From: Oreocharis arfaki
Taxonomy: Eukaryota; Chordata; Aves; Passeriformes; Paramythiidae
Assembly: GCA_013398015.1 (NCBI GenBank)
Contig: VZRR01009913.1
Span: 620,001 to 684,000, forward strand
Reading direction: 5' to 3'
Length of the DNA stretch: 64,000 nt
In this document: in pieces, positions 12,625 to 26,700 of the stretch
Layout of the letters: each line of letters opens with the position of its first letter
How positions within the stretch are numbered: the stretch's first letter is position 1
The notes under the pieces: generated by a model
The model's input: only the letters and a program-made list of their open reading frames with translations
What the model was told of the DNA's origin: nothing
Database searches by the model: none
Program-made: the position numbers and the translations under genes

Positions 12625-13587
12625 GTAAGGTGGGGTTCATGTCACATTAACTCAGTGGAGCAGTTCAGAGAAGAAACTTTTCTGCCTTCCTCTGTAAAGA
12701 AACGCAAAAATGAGAGTTAAGTGATTGACAGGTGACTGTAGGGCTATAATCATGGTAGGAAATGCAGAACTGGAATGACAGAGATTTGCCGATACGTTCA
12801 ACTGCAGTTACAGGGGGGCACTTTTTGCTTTCCTTTTTTTTTTAATATTCTGCTTTATTTTTCTTTTCTTTAAGTCTTAGGCTATTTAAATGTTGAGATT
12901 TGACCTAACTGCTGTGATAGTATTTTCTCTGTAGTCAGCAAAAAGCTTCAAGCACATATAAATAAGGTACAGTAGCGTTCCTTATGCTGTATTCCTAATA
13001 AGTGAGTATATTGCAGTCAGCTTCATAGAAAAAAAAAGTAAATATAATTTTAGGCATAAATGCATTTATGTAAAGTGCTGATTTGCTTTCTGAAATGTCT
13101 GCTTTCTGTAGGCCTTGTTTAATAGAAAATCCCATTAGTCATGGTGGCATTCATCTTGTGCTGAAAATGCTGGAAGTCAAAACAATTTGCGGATCCCAGA
13201 AATCTCAGCCTGCTTTGTGACTGACAGTCCCTGAAAATATACATTGTGGCTAACTTTAGAGGGTTTTTTTCTCTCTTTTACTTCTTGAGCATCAGGTTAC
13301 TTTTAGATTTATAGGGTGAGTTGTACATTGACACCTCCCTTTCATTTTGTCCTCATTCTGATTTCACTTGTAGAGTGTAAATTAGAACTTCACAAATTTG
13401 TTGTGTTTGAAGTGGTATAAAATTAAAATGCTAGAGGAAAAACCTGGTCCATAATGATTTTGATAATGACTAGTTTTTGTGTTTGGGGATGCATCCATAT
13501 GCCAGTTTTTGTATGAGAGGAGGCAGGTATATATGTCTTTCTCGGAAGTACATGTCAAGGTCATACCTTTGAGGTCTGGTTTTTTGT

Positions 13588-13619
13588 GGGTGGTTGGTTG
13601 ATTGGTTGGTTTGGTTTGT
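13588..13619 (+). repeat. TTGG-rich low-complexity tract
   Basis: The tract is degenerate TTGG/TTGA/TTTGG repeats of about 32 bp, all G and T on the + strand apart from a single A. It is a simple microsatellite remnant. Confidence 0.6.
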
Positions 13620-13810
13620 TCTTGTTGTTTAGGGTGTTTTTCCTTGCAGTGTCAAGGAACTCCTTGCAGCATTTCCTTTCATTTCTTATTCAGCAGAAAA
13701 ATAGGGCAGGTGCTTCTGAGGAGAGACCAAGCTCCTTGAAGAGCTGAGGGTCCCAAACAGCAGTATAAGCAGCATCATTCCTTAAAACCTGTCATTCCCT
13801 CCTTGCTGCC

Positions 13811-13880
13811 ATGCCATGCCATGCCATGCCATGCCATGCCATGCCATGCCATGCCATGCCATGCCATGCCATGCCATGCC
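13811..13880 (+). repeat. Pentanucleotide microsatellite (ATGCC)14
   Basis: Fourteen uninterrupted copies of ATGCC run over 70 bp, preceded by a partial GCC and ending at ATTG. The array is perfect, which suggests recent expansion or high mutability. It lies about 1.2 kb downstream of the exon at 12394-12624. Confidence 0.97.
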
Positions 13881-16800
13881 ATTGTAAGATTTCAGTATGT
13901 CTCTTACCCACTTACAACATGCAATTTTCTACCTGAATTTTTTTCAACAGAAATTAGTAGTCCCTTTCTTCTCTAAAATTAGTAGACCTGTTTGTACCTG
14001 AAGGTTATGGTCTGTGCTCCTCTTTCTATACAAACACATTTTCTGAAGGATTGTTCTCTGGCTCATGTCTTTAAAAACTGTGCCGTTAACTTCTTGGGCA
14101 TGTACTGCTGCTGTGGATCAGGTGAATCTAATCAGCTTTGGTTGTTAATTTTTGTTGGTTACTTTTCCTTCCAATTCATTTCTCTGCAAGCTATTTGGTG
14201 GGATTTACCCATGATATTCGCACTGTTCCTAATAGCTCCTGCAGTTCAAAGAAAGAGGTTCTGTTTGTCCTTGCCACATGCTATTATGCTTGATCTTGTG
14301 TTGGATCAATCTCATCTTGGAAATTTTGTTGACCTGACAGATTACAATTTGCACTTTTCCTTCTGGATTAATTGTAGTGCTTGGTCACAGAGAGAGCGTG
14401 AAGGATGTCAGGGAACGTGCAGCGTGCCAGTAGGTTGGCTCAAGCTGTCTGTTAACTTCTGCCAGTAAAAAATAAATTTCACTGCTGTAGTCAGACTTAA
14501 CTGTTTCGAGTCATGGGTAGACAGAGCTCAAGAGACCCACATTCATTTTTGGTAATGATTAGTGTTATTTAGACTGGGAGCTAGGAGCCCTTCCTCTTGT
14601 CTTCTCCAGTGATCCACAGTGGTAGAGGGAAAAGATCATATTGCTTCAAGGACTTCTAGTGAGGGACTGCTGTACCCCAAAGAAAGCAACAATGTCAGAT
14701 GAGTTACGGTAGAAATAAATTTCACAGCAGAGGAGTGATGTTTCACTGGTTCAGGAGTAAAAGGATATTCAGGTGTTGGTGAGCAATGTCTGACTTCTAC
14801 TGTGCATGACATTTCCATGGTACGAAGAAGAGGTATCTCAGCAATTCATTTATCAGTATCAGTAAAAACAGCTCAGTCATTGTGAAAGTATCAGTGGTGG
14901 TCTGACACGGATAGTTCAGTCACAGGAAAAATATATGCTGTGGACTGTGTAACCTTGAGTCATCAAAGTCATAGCCTGTCAGTCATCAAAATAATTTTCA
15001 TGACTGCTAAATTAAAATGCTTGGGTTTAGTGTCACTTTGCATTAGTAAATTGGCAGTTTTCACTGAGGATTTTTATGTTTCTCAAATCCTACTTAAGAC
15101 TTTCTAACACAAATCATGATGAGAGAGAAAATGGAGGAATCAGAGGTATAAGTAATTGGCTCCAGAACTGGAATAGTCTCTGTTTTCTCAGTGTGAATTT
15201 ACTCCTTCACTAAACTGGCTGAAAGGACAAAGACAAATTCACAGAAACACTTGTAGTGATGCTAAAGCAAAAGCCACTCACATTTTGCCACCAAGAAATG
15301 GTTGCAAATCACATGGCTTTGAAAGCAGCATTTACTATGTGCAGTGTTTCTCATTTCAAACATGTTTTTGTCTGTAAGTTTTATTATTACGTTACCTATT
15401 TAATTTTAAATGGTTCATAACAAAATATGAGAGCTGAGGATGGATGTTTCATAATGGCAATAAAAAAATCAGGAAAAATATTTTGGAAGTATCATATAGT
15501 TTAAATCTCATTCAGTGGCATACTCTGAGCTCATCCTGATTCGTATTTTGAGCCAGGCATAGGTTTTAAACTTTGTTTCTCAAATATTGTGGAATTGAAC
15601 TTTAAGGATTGAAAAATGTTTTAGGAGGGGATCAAAGATAAGTTGTCTAAACAGAACAGATACACCAGATAACAAATGTAATGATCCTTTCACCTCTCGA
15701 CTGCCGTGCTGAATCAGACTTTGCAGATAATTACTAGAAGTTAAGCAGGTTCTTCTTGATGGGTGACCTACATGAAATGTTTTCTTTAAACTCTTTTGTG
15801 TAGCTACTGCATGAACATCTCCTGCTAGCTGCAAAACATTTTGGATGCCCTAACAGAGAGGCTAAAGGGAAAATCATAATGACACACATCAGTCACTCGG
15901 CAGTTGACCTTTAAATACTAGTTCAGGAATTTATCAGTAAGAAGCCCTGTTGATTTTCTCCCCAGACAAATGAGCTGTACAGCTTGTCAATTCACTGTCT
16001 TGCACTTTGTAGTAGCCTTGAATACACATGTATTTCACATTTACAATATCAGATCTTTTTTAATTCCTTTGTTACTGTAGAAGTCCCACTTGCCTCCCTC
16101 CCCACCCCTGGCTGGCATCTTGCCGTGCTCCTGGGACATTATCTTAAACCATGATCTTGTTCAGCTTGTGAGTGTTCTCACAATGCACAGTCTTTTCCTG
16201 TTGCTATGGTGATCATTTTTTGGTGATGATGAAGCACAGGAATTCAACAAGTCATTCTTTTCTGGAACGTGACTTTCTGGTGGTTTAAAAGAAAAAGGTC
16301 AGTAATGGCATCCAAGCAGATCATCAATATAGTTCACTTCCTGCATTTTCCTCCTATCAGTATTATCTCAGTTCGTGTCAGACAATCCAATTTGCCTTGG
16401 TTACATCAAAAGGAGTGTAGAAAAGAGGCTAAAAAGAGCCTGATCAATGAACATAGTATTTTAAAATGACATGTTCTGCCTTTATACGTTGTCCAAACCA
16501 TCGAATTACCTGTCTGGCATATGATTTAAAACAAAAGTTTTAATTTCTATAGCCTTTAAATGTATTGGTGTGCATTTTAATATCTATTACTGTTGCATAG
16601 GTTAAAAAAAAGCTCATGACAAGCAGTTTTTAATATCTCCGAGTCCAGATTAGCTAAAATATATGTCACTGATAACTGATGCCTTGCTTATTGTAGAAAA
16701 GCAAACAAAAGCCCAAACATGATTATTTTTGTAGTAAAAAAATTCCACACCTAAAATGCCTTGGAGTTAATACCAGCAGTTGCATATTATTGTAGCGACA

Positions 16801-19800
16801 TTGTTCACTACAATACAAGCATTGTGGGTGCTTTTACCTAAGATAAAGGTTCTATGGTTTACTAATGGAATTTTACCTCTAAATTTTTCATATTTATATT
16901 AAAAAAAGGATAAAAGAAACCTATTACATGTATGCACCTCTCCATTTTAGGTAAAATGTGCTCCAGCTTGCCAAACTACCCAGTCTTGAATTGACTAAAA
17001 GCGGGAGATCGCAGAAAAGCAAGGTACACACAATAGCTGGCAAACTATGCTTCATCAGCTCTAAGCTGTCATGGCACTCTGTGGCTGCAAGATGCATTTA
17101 CTCTGAGTACGAACAGAATGGCATCTAGAGTATTTAACATGGGATTTAGTTAGACCTATTCAAAATATTACGAATTAAATGGAGCAGGATTAAATGCTAC
17201 ATCTGCAATGTTCTTCCGAGTGGTGTGACTTTTTTTTCACTGTGTATGTTTAAACCCTAAATGCTCTTTATTTTTTCGTAATAGTTGAAAGGTCTTGCCT
17301 TTTACGAATCGACAGCTTACTTTGAAACCTATATTGAGCACATCTGGCAAAATCATGTACCACCGTCATCAAGATTAAAAAAGCTGCTTGCAGGATTCAC
17401 TCTTTTTGTTATGAATTCATCCCTCTTCCTTTAACAAGTGATGGCAGGAGAGAGGAGCAACAGATCTGAGCATTGGCCGTACATCCAAGCTCACCTATTT
17501 AGCCAGCTAATTTCTTTGTCAAGTGAAAGAGAGCAGTCAATTGCTGCACCAAGAGAAAGTGTTGCTCGTGTTACTGGTGGCAGTGCTGAAGGTCACTTTC
17601 CAGATTCAGATGCCATCGGTTGCGTCGCAACTCACCCCCGACCTCTGGTACCACATCTCAGAGGGCAGAGCGACAGCACCTGAGCAGAAGGCTGGGACAG
17701 ATGTGTGCTGGTATGGATGTGGCTAGGAAGACAGGAAATAGCTTTTGCCCTTGTCAAGGCCTTGGTACAAATAACACAGTGGGAAGGAAGAATCAAAGGC
17801 GTTATTTGTGATGGGTGACAATGTAGCCCACAAAGTGATCTTTAGTCACAAACACATGAACCAAACACTCTTCTCCTGGCCACAGACATTGAAAGAGTCC
17901 TATAGACATCAGCGAGTCCAAGAGCATGAGCCTTGAAGTTGATGGTGACATAGGACATAGCGCTCATTCTCTCTTTTAAGGGATGGCAGGGGAGCAGGAT
18001 CACTTCCCTAGGCTTCCGGCAAGGGGCATGCAAGGCCAGGCAGGAGGCACAGAGGAGCTGTACCACTTTGTTCATGATGCAGCCTTACACATCTAAATTT
18101 GATCTCCTAGTGTTAGCAAAATTAGAAATAGATATGAAGGCATTTGCTAGAATAAAATGACGCTCCTCCTTTTTCAAGCATAGCAAAGCTGTACTGCAAT
18201 CAGAGAATGATGCCACATTCCCTCTTCAGGGTTACCGATTACTCGAGGTGGTTGGTTTGGTTTTTTTTAATTAACATAGCATGTAAACATTGGGAGGCTG
18301 TTTGTCTGCTGGTAAGCTAGCTTAATATTTATATTTTATAGGAGAGACTGAAGGTGCACTTCTAACCTGCTCTGTGGGTCAGCAGGTTCTTCCGCTGCCA
18401 GAATCTGGTGCATTTCCATGATTATTTATTCTGTTGAGAGTGACCAGCATTCATCCCCCATGGTCCCAATACAGATGTTGTCTCAGAAGTCCACGGCCTT
18501 GACCTGAGTTGTTTTCAAACAGGAAGGTAGCATTTTTTGTCAGACTGTCAGGAGGGATTAAGTCTAGCAGAAACTCATAGCTCAGTTTCTATGCACCGAG
18601 TGTCTCTTGCAAACAAGAGGGTAAGTGGTAAACATTTAGATGCAACAGTTTCTATTTTTCTCCTGCCCATCAAACAGCTAACTAGGAAGCGCATCTGTCT
18701 GAAATTTGGCACAATCAGTGCTTCATCCTCAAAGGGTTTAATTATGGTGCTTGAATTACTGCAAATCTCTCTATTGATTTGGAATAAAAATGCCTCCCTC
18801 ACTCTCATGTAGCTCCTTCACACAATTATGCATAGCTTTCTCTTAACTTTAAGACTATATAATTTCAGTGTGGAATTTCTGACACTCTGTCTAGTGCATC
18901 AGACAGTTGCAATCAGAAGCTGGCAGACTGCCATTTGTTTTTTTTCTTCTGGCATTCGTTGACAGACCAGTATTGTAGCTGTTTCGTAAGCAGTGATTTG
19001 AATATTAATGCTGCTACCTAATGTCAAGAGAAGGTGCTAATACTAAAAAGAGAGTCTTTTCCATCCTCTGCAAAGACTGTATTTTTTACACAAGTACTAA
19101 TCTTAACTAGGAACATAGGGATGGCATAAATTAGGGGGGAAATGGAGTAGAGAAGGAAGCATTCAGATGTCTGAACACTTCATGTGACTGCTTTCTTTTT
19201 CCTTTCCTCAGGCAGAAATGCACTTACTTCCTGTGTAAGAGGTAATTCTAGATTACAGTCAGGTCATTACAGCTATTAAAGGGTTTTTTAGGTTTAAACT
19301 CTCCAGTCTGACCCATTTTTTATCCCCAATAGAGGCCTTTCTTTTTTTTCTCTCCTTTTTTGTAGCTCTCAAAAGTTTACAGGCTTATTTGGTATTCTTA
19401 ATAATTGGGGTGGATTTTCATCTTTTGGGTGGGGAGGAGGGGAGGGGTGTTTCTTTCACAGATTCCCTCTGGGTCCATTATCAAAGATTAGCTATACACA
19501 GCCAGGCTCTGGCCAGCACTTAACTCCAGTGTTCCTCTGAGAGCACCAAAGCGCTTCATCTTCTACATTAATTATAAAAGGAAGTATTTGTGTATCTTCC
19601 TTAACGGGTGAAATGTAACCACTGCTCATAAGATTTTCATGGAAGTGATAGCTTGGGCCAGCATGACTCTTGTCTGGAGTCCTAGTGAGACTCAGTGTCA
19701 AACAGATGTTGCCACCAGGAATTAAAAGATAGATGAGTTTTGGTCTTTGATGTATAAGGGTGCTCTAATGTGCCGCGAATCAGTTGGAAATCTGGCAGAG

Positions 19801-20731
19801 CAAATGTTCAAAATACTAATTCTGAGGTCCAACTTGCTGAAGTTCAAGTGCAGATAAAATTGAAAAGTGATGCTAAATGTCTATTCTCCTTTTAAAATAA
19901 AGAATAAAATTCTGTAGTGTACAAATGCCAGATATTACTATTACAAAGTGTCTTGCCTTACCACTACTTTGTACAATTACTTGCTTGTGTGCAAAAGAAA
20001 GTGTGAAACAACCCTACAAAGGGGAAAGCAAGGGAGAATCACCTAACCCATTCCAACAAACAGTGCAGGAATGTTTTTCCTGTTTTGTATTTCATCCAGG
20101 ACTGACTGGGGGAGTTTAAGCTGCAGGGGTGGGTCTCCTAATAAGGCACAAGCCCTTCTGTCCCTTTGCTAAGAAGATTGCTTTTCAAGACCAAAAGAAA
20201 GAATATTGTACAACTCGCTCGGTGTAAGCCATTGATAAAACTCCATTTCCTCTTCTCCTTGAGAGTATGGACAGCAAGGCTCACCTGCAGAAGGAAATTA
20301 AAGGGCTGGTAACACGGCCCTACACTCACAAACAGCTGTCTTGACTGATTGGGTTGTCTGCTGTCTAGTCTTGAGAGTCTCTATTGTCCCAGTTCATTGA
20401 CCATGGGGCATTTACTTCATTTTCTCCCAGCACTGCCATTGTTCATTGTTGGCAGTTCCATTGTTCATTCTAGAACTCATGTTTGTTTTTTTTTTACAGG
20501 AACATCCAACAACACTTTTCTTCTATAAACCCCACTTACTTTCCCACACTGTCCCAGGCATTTGCATGCAGAAGCGTGTTCAGAGGACAGTGTTTCTGTT
20601 AAGCCATCATTTCAGAGGATTTTTTAATTTATACTCACTTCACACTGTAATAAAAAGAGGGGATTGGAGACCCTTCATACCAAAAATGTAAAGCCACAGG
20701 TTTTGTGTTTTCCATTATCTCTGTGCATGTA

Positions 20732-20747
20732 TCTCTCTCTCTCTCTC
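20732..20747 (+). repeat. (TC)8 microsatellite
   Basis: Eight perfect TC dinucleotides are followed by AGCAG. This is an ordinary intronic simple repeat. Confidence 0.9.
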
Positions 20748-23700
20748 AGCAGAACTCACCAGAAGCTGGCATAAAAACCACTTGAGGTTGAATGCAAATT
20801 TCTTAGGGAAAAAAAATGTAACCTTTCAAAATGTTTTTGATCTAACAGAATATACCTGACAAAACTTATTTTAAGTAATTGGTCCAAATAGCACTAATGC
20901 ATTGGAGGATTTTTTATCACTTATATTGGGTTTTTTCCTCTCTATCCTCCCCACTCAAGATGGTTGTAAAAGATCGGCGAATTAGTGAATTTTGTTCCAA
21001 CATGGAGATTTTCATGTTCCAAATAATTAGCATTATTGGCAACAGAGAGAAGAAGATGACATTTTTAAAATTAAAAGCCCCAATTTTCCCTCTAAGCTGC
21101 GCGTCTGCTCTGGTAGTTACAGAATTGCCAAGTGGGTGTATTTTTTCCAATACTCTGTAACTTGTACTAAAAAAATTTATTAAGTCTGTGACTGTGAAGA
21201 TTTCTATTTCGATAAAGTCAGGAAAATGGTTCATAATAGGGACATGCATGTAACCCTCTAACATGACACTTGAGGTATCACTAAAAATTCAAGGAGTGAT
21301 GACTGACCCCATATAGTATGTGAGAACAAACCCGACCTTTTACAGACAAGATGGTTAATAATATCTTTTAAATATTTTGTGGTGGGGTAAGTGTGAGGTT
21401 GGGTTTTTTTTAACTTGGAGGTGTTTAATATTAAAAATCATTTCAGCCAGATTCTTGGTTCTATACTTAACCTGATGTCGGTAGGACTTCGAGTAAAGTC
21501 TGTTAACAGAGTTTAATTTCAAACAGTGCTCCCTCAGAATCTGCTCTCAGATGCCTAGAAAAGCAGAAGTATGGGTAGTTTTCCTCCCTTCTGAGTTTTC
21601 AGCTTAGAGAAGTAGGAAAAAATTAGATATATCAATTTAAAATATAAAAAGATAGGAACTTTCAATACAAAGTAGGACACAAAAGTGGGCATTAAAAGGG
21701 ACAGTTTTTTTAATACTGCTTCAGATTTCTTTTCTTTTGCCAAATTGTTGCAGTTTACTTGCTGTGAGAGCTCTTCACAGAGCCAAACTAAGGAGGAGAG
21801 AAGTGGGTGGGATGGGCACGGGCAGTGGGATGAGCAAGAAAGGTCACTCTTAAGAGTTATGTTGTTCACCTTTGATGTAGGACTGTGTAATGGAGTTGTT
21901 TACTCCAGCTCTGTCATTCCTGTGCATGTGTTTAGAGTTTCACTTGTGATCCAGTCCCTTCAGGAAGGGGAATGTGACTGTGACTGCCCATTAATTTCTA
22001 CTGTCAAAGTCAAGCAATTAGGTTCTGTACTTAACAGTTTGTAATAAGGAGAGCTCTGTAATTTCAAACCACAGCAGTTCAGTCTCATCTGACCAGCAGA
22101 GTTGACATAATTTACAGAATGCCACCAGAGAGCTTGCTTTTCTTTTTCTCCATGCTGTGGTTCTATGGAGAAACAGATCAGTGAATGGATCTAGTGTCCA
22201 ACACTTTCTCATAATCTTAACAGGCAAGTTCTTGTCGCAAGGTCAGTTCTTAGACGCTTAGCTGCAAAATAGAATTAGGAAGAAGGAGTTATAGTTCATA
22301 TCTTTTATCTTACTGTTCTACTTCTAATCAATGCCTTGATTGATGCAGGTTTTGTGTATCTTCTGATCACCAGATCCAGTGGTTCTGGTTGCCTCTCTAG
22401 TTCATGTTTATGTAAAAACCCAACTGGTCTTAATAATGGGAGAATACCACTCAAAATTGTGGACATCTGTAAAGATGAAAGGCCGAAGAAGTCATGACGT
22501 ATTTGATCTTGTCTGAACAAACTCATTTTCCAGCATTTCACATTTCATCAATTGTTTTAGACCTGTGATAACTCTCACACTTCCTTTTCTGGAGCAAATC
22601 TGAAGTGTATCTTCCTTTGCAGAGCAGAATATTTAAACCAGGACTTGCCCACTCAGTAAAAAAGTTCAGTTAAAAAACTTGCTTCCAATGACTCATATGT
22701 AACACTCCTGGTAGTGTACCTCAAAATGAAATTTGTCTTTTTACTGTGTAGTTCTTGATACTGCTTTTTATCTGAAAATCTCCTCTTTTGGTTTTGGGTT
22801 TCCACTTGCCTTTACTGAGCAGCCTTTTGCCCCTTTCTCAGCCCACACTCGTCTTCTGGGCTACTTTTCTGCTTTTCCAAGGTCATTTTTTTTACTTCAA
22901 TTTTGTGAATTTGCAAAAGGCTTTTATGTGGGATCCATTGTAAAACATTTCCCCCTGAAAATGGCAGATGCAAAATCATGCCTATTATAATGAAGCAGAA
23001 TTAATTCACTCAGCTAAACCAAGCACATCTGTCATCTTTAACATTTAATCCTAATTGCGCTCTGTTTATCCAGTCTCATCTTCCCTCTCCATTCATAGAG
23101 AGCTGCTGTTTTGCATCTGGCTGTGGCAATGACCATGCTGGGCATGCTGAAGGATGGTAGGTCTCCTACTGCATTTTTGTGATCATCTAAAGCTTCAAAT
23201 GTCATTAAAATGATGGCCAACACATGGCTTTTGCCTGCAGCCTGTCTTTAATCACCCTTTTAGATGCTGCAAAGTTTCTTTAACCCCATTTGCCCTAAGC
23301 CTAACAATAGAAAGTTGAAAAGTGCAAAACATAAGTTCAGACTCTGTAGATTTACTCTGTGATTATTGAAACTATGGCCTTGTAAACAGCAGCCCACAAA
23401 AGAAAGAGAAAGCAAAGTGTACTGTGTCTCTTTATGTAAGTTAGCTTCAGGGTGGTGGTGTTTGAAGCAAACCTGATGACCTGCTGTGGAAAAACGGGGT
23501 GCAAAGATCAGCATCACCCAGCTTGGATCCTGGAAGGCAACCAGATGAAGTGATGTTCATAAGCCACAGAGGAGCTTAGCATTTCCTGATGCAGAGCAAT
23601 CTGTCCCTACACTAGCTGCAGGTTTTAGAAAAGTCTCTGGTGTGCCGTGACAGCAAGCTGATGGCTCTGTGTCACAGCTGCGTGAGCAGAGGATTTCCGG

Positions 23701-26700
23701 GAGCTGGCAGGACATTTCTTGGGTCAATATGTAGCTGTTTTCCAGGACAGATTAAAAGCTCTTTGCTCTGTGTTTCATGTTTTGAATCACACAAGTGAGA
23801 CCCTGGCTACTTGGAGAAACCTAAGGAAGATTCATTTTAGGAATTACTCTTTACAACCTATGAAAAGCACTTTATAATCTTCTGTGCTTTTACCAGAGGA
23901 TCTGTATTACTGTAGTCCCTTTGTTCTTTCCTCTTTTAGTTCCTGATTTCAGCAGCAATGCAAGAAAAACTCTTTTTAGTTGTCTTTTTGGCAAAGTTGC
24001 TTAATATTGCCAAGGAATGTGACTGTAGTGAGATCAGAGAGGAATCCCCATGTGTCTGAGTGATGTAACTCCTATCTGAAATGCCTGCACTTGGTACCTG
24101 TTGGAGACAATACTCTGTTAAGGTCTGGAGGGTCAAGGACTGTACCCGCATATGTTCTTTTCTGCCTAATTGCTGTGGCAGGAATCACCCTTTCGCAGTT
24201 CTTAGACCTCTGGTCTGTAGCTATTTCTGACTTTTGAGGAGCTACTGAAGAACATCAAGGAAGCTTCCCATTGAAAGAGGAAACTAGGCAGTTGTTTTCT
24301 TTCTCCTCTATCCATCTGCAGTAACACATTAAGTAAAATGATTGTATAGATTCTTTTGCAGCAAAGTATCTTCTATAACCCCACACTTGGCTGAGATTTT
24401 TGATACAATTTTTCAGTCCAACCCCCTCCATAGTACATAAGGAGGTCTCTAGGTTACACGAGAATAGTAGAATAGGAATTCATGAATGATGGCAATAATA
24501 TCTGCCAACACTGCTGCAAGTGCTTTAAACAAAAGATTCATGAGAGTCTAAGCTCCTTTTTTTCCCTGCAGCACTCCTGGTTCTCCAGCAGCTGCAGCAG
24601 GGCACGATTTAGCCAATCTGATGGTGAGCTCTTGCTGAAATACAGTGTCCCCTACTCCCAGAGCCATGTTCCTGTTTCCTTTTTGTCAGAAGTGAGAGTC
24701 TCTGAGTGAATCACATGTGCTTGTTGATCTGATGGACAGCTCCTCCTGAGTCTGTAAGACTGGGTGCAATGGAGAGCAGCTGTGAGTGGAGGCATTGGGT
24801 CCAGTCCTAGCAGCAGCTCTCAGGCAAGATCAAGGATGGAGCTCCACATCCTGCATCGTGCTCCTCCTTATCCTGCAGTGTGCTTCTGTGCCTGTTGAAC
24901 ACCACAGGCTGTGATCATCCATCTGCCAGGAATCACTTGTAGCACAGCCACCGTGATGTGGCAGCTCGGGAGGGATCATGCTGCAATGAATAGCAGCCTT
25001 CTTTCTTCACACTTCGCTAGTGCCATTGTCCTTGAAATAACCTTTCAAAAGAAGGTAGAATATAATATTCAATTGTAAGGGAAGGAGGAACTGTGACCAT
25101 TGTAGATTTTCAGATTTCTTGTGTGAGGACACAGGAGACCAACTCTTAACCAAGTGGCAAGTGCTAGGACTTGTTAACTGCCTGTAACCCTGCTCAGATG
25201 ACAAGGGGCCTCCTTTTGGGCTAAAATGGAGAGAAGAATTCCTTGTGATTTGGCAAACTGATGCTTTCCTCATAGTATTATTTGGCATTGGGATTTTCCT
25301 TGAGATACAGAGAGGGCAGGTTTAAAATTAGGATTTCCCACTGCCAGCGCTTCTCTTTTAGCACTGCAAGGGTATGTTTATGGATCTTGTGCCAAAATAT
25401 CTTCATTAACAGTCCTGCACAGTTCTTTGGAGGAAAATCCACTGATACAGAACCAGGTATTTATTTATCTTTTACGATTTATAGCTTGATTCATTTCAGA
25501 GAGGTGCAGAAGAAGGTTTTCAGAAGCCAGAGGACCAACAAATGTGAAAGGCACAAGTGCTGCTGGCAAAATCTGCTGGACAGGGCCCCTCCACTGGGCT
25601 CTGAGAAGTGTGCTCCTGTTTGTCCCACAGGCAGCCAGCCAAAAACTAGCTGCTGAACACACAGCTGGTTCGACTCTCTCCCAGAGTAGGCACACAGAGG
25701 GCTACTCTAGCCCCAAGCCTCCTTTCAGGCCATGTGGCAAGCTGAAACCATTTATTCTTTTGTGCAGCTGCTTTACAATACAAAAAGAACTTTATTATGG
25801 ATTTTGCTCCATGCTAACAGAAAGACAGTTGAATTTCCTCAGCCAGTTTTTGGTATACTGAATGCATCACCCGTCTCTAAAGGCAATTGATTATTTTAAT
25901 ACAGTATCACCTAAGCCATCAAACAAGGAAAATACAGCTGGGTTTTAAATGCTGCCCTAAGAAGCAGTTCATAACCGTGATTATTTTAACTTTCTCCAGT
26001 TAACTCACTTTTAACAACATTTTCTCCATTTCAAAATCAATGCCATAGTCCAGTGGCAAAGAACAAAATTATTGCAACCACTCTCCTTGGGCTTTCTTAG
26101 TCATTGCAGTGTCTAGTTGCTATGTCTGACTATAAAGAAAATGCTGATAATAAGTTTAATTGATGAAATTGCCTTTGAAAACCTCTCTGATATTTTCTAG
26201 AGGTTAAAACCAAGGCCACCATCCAAACTCATCCAATTTCATCCAATTCTGCTGCAAGGAGTCTCTCCTTTTTGGGTCACTGGCAAATGAGTGCTGGCAC
26301 ATCTGCCTGTGTTTCCTCTCCTTATCTGTGTGCTGGAGGCTCTCCGGCCTGCCGTGCCTCAGTTCCTCCAGCTCACAGTCTTGGTCCTCAGCTCCAAAAC
26401 AGCTCCAGCAGTGGCTCAGCTGACATGCTGGGCTTTCTCCTAAAGTGGCAAAGTGCTGGCATGTGCTCTGTAGGGTAGCTGCTCTATGGCTCTGACCAAT
26501 AGAAGTTTTGGCCCCTCTCACCTTGGACTGTGCCGCAGCAAAAGGGATTCCTGTTTTTCTTTCAAAGAGCTTGAAGTTGTATACAATGGTGGGCACGAAA
26601 TCCTGGAAACTTCTGAAGCCTTTGATGGGTAGCAGTGACAAAGGCAAAAGTCTCTATAATAATATGATAAGACACTTTTAAAAATAGAGAGCTTTGTTTG

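Noticed and set aside
13992..14468. A 158-codon plus-strand open frame in the penultimate intron
   Set aside because: It has no recognisable family, no consistent splice signals in frame, and composition like the surrounding intron. Chance is the simplest explanation.
26204..26647. A 147-codon minus-strand open frame just upstream of the penultimate coding exon
   Set aside because: No domain or promoter context is visible, and the other strand is open as well over part of it. Treated as random.
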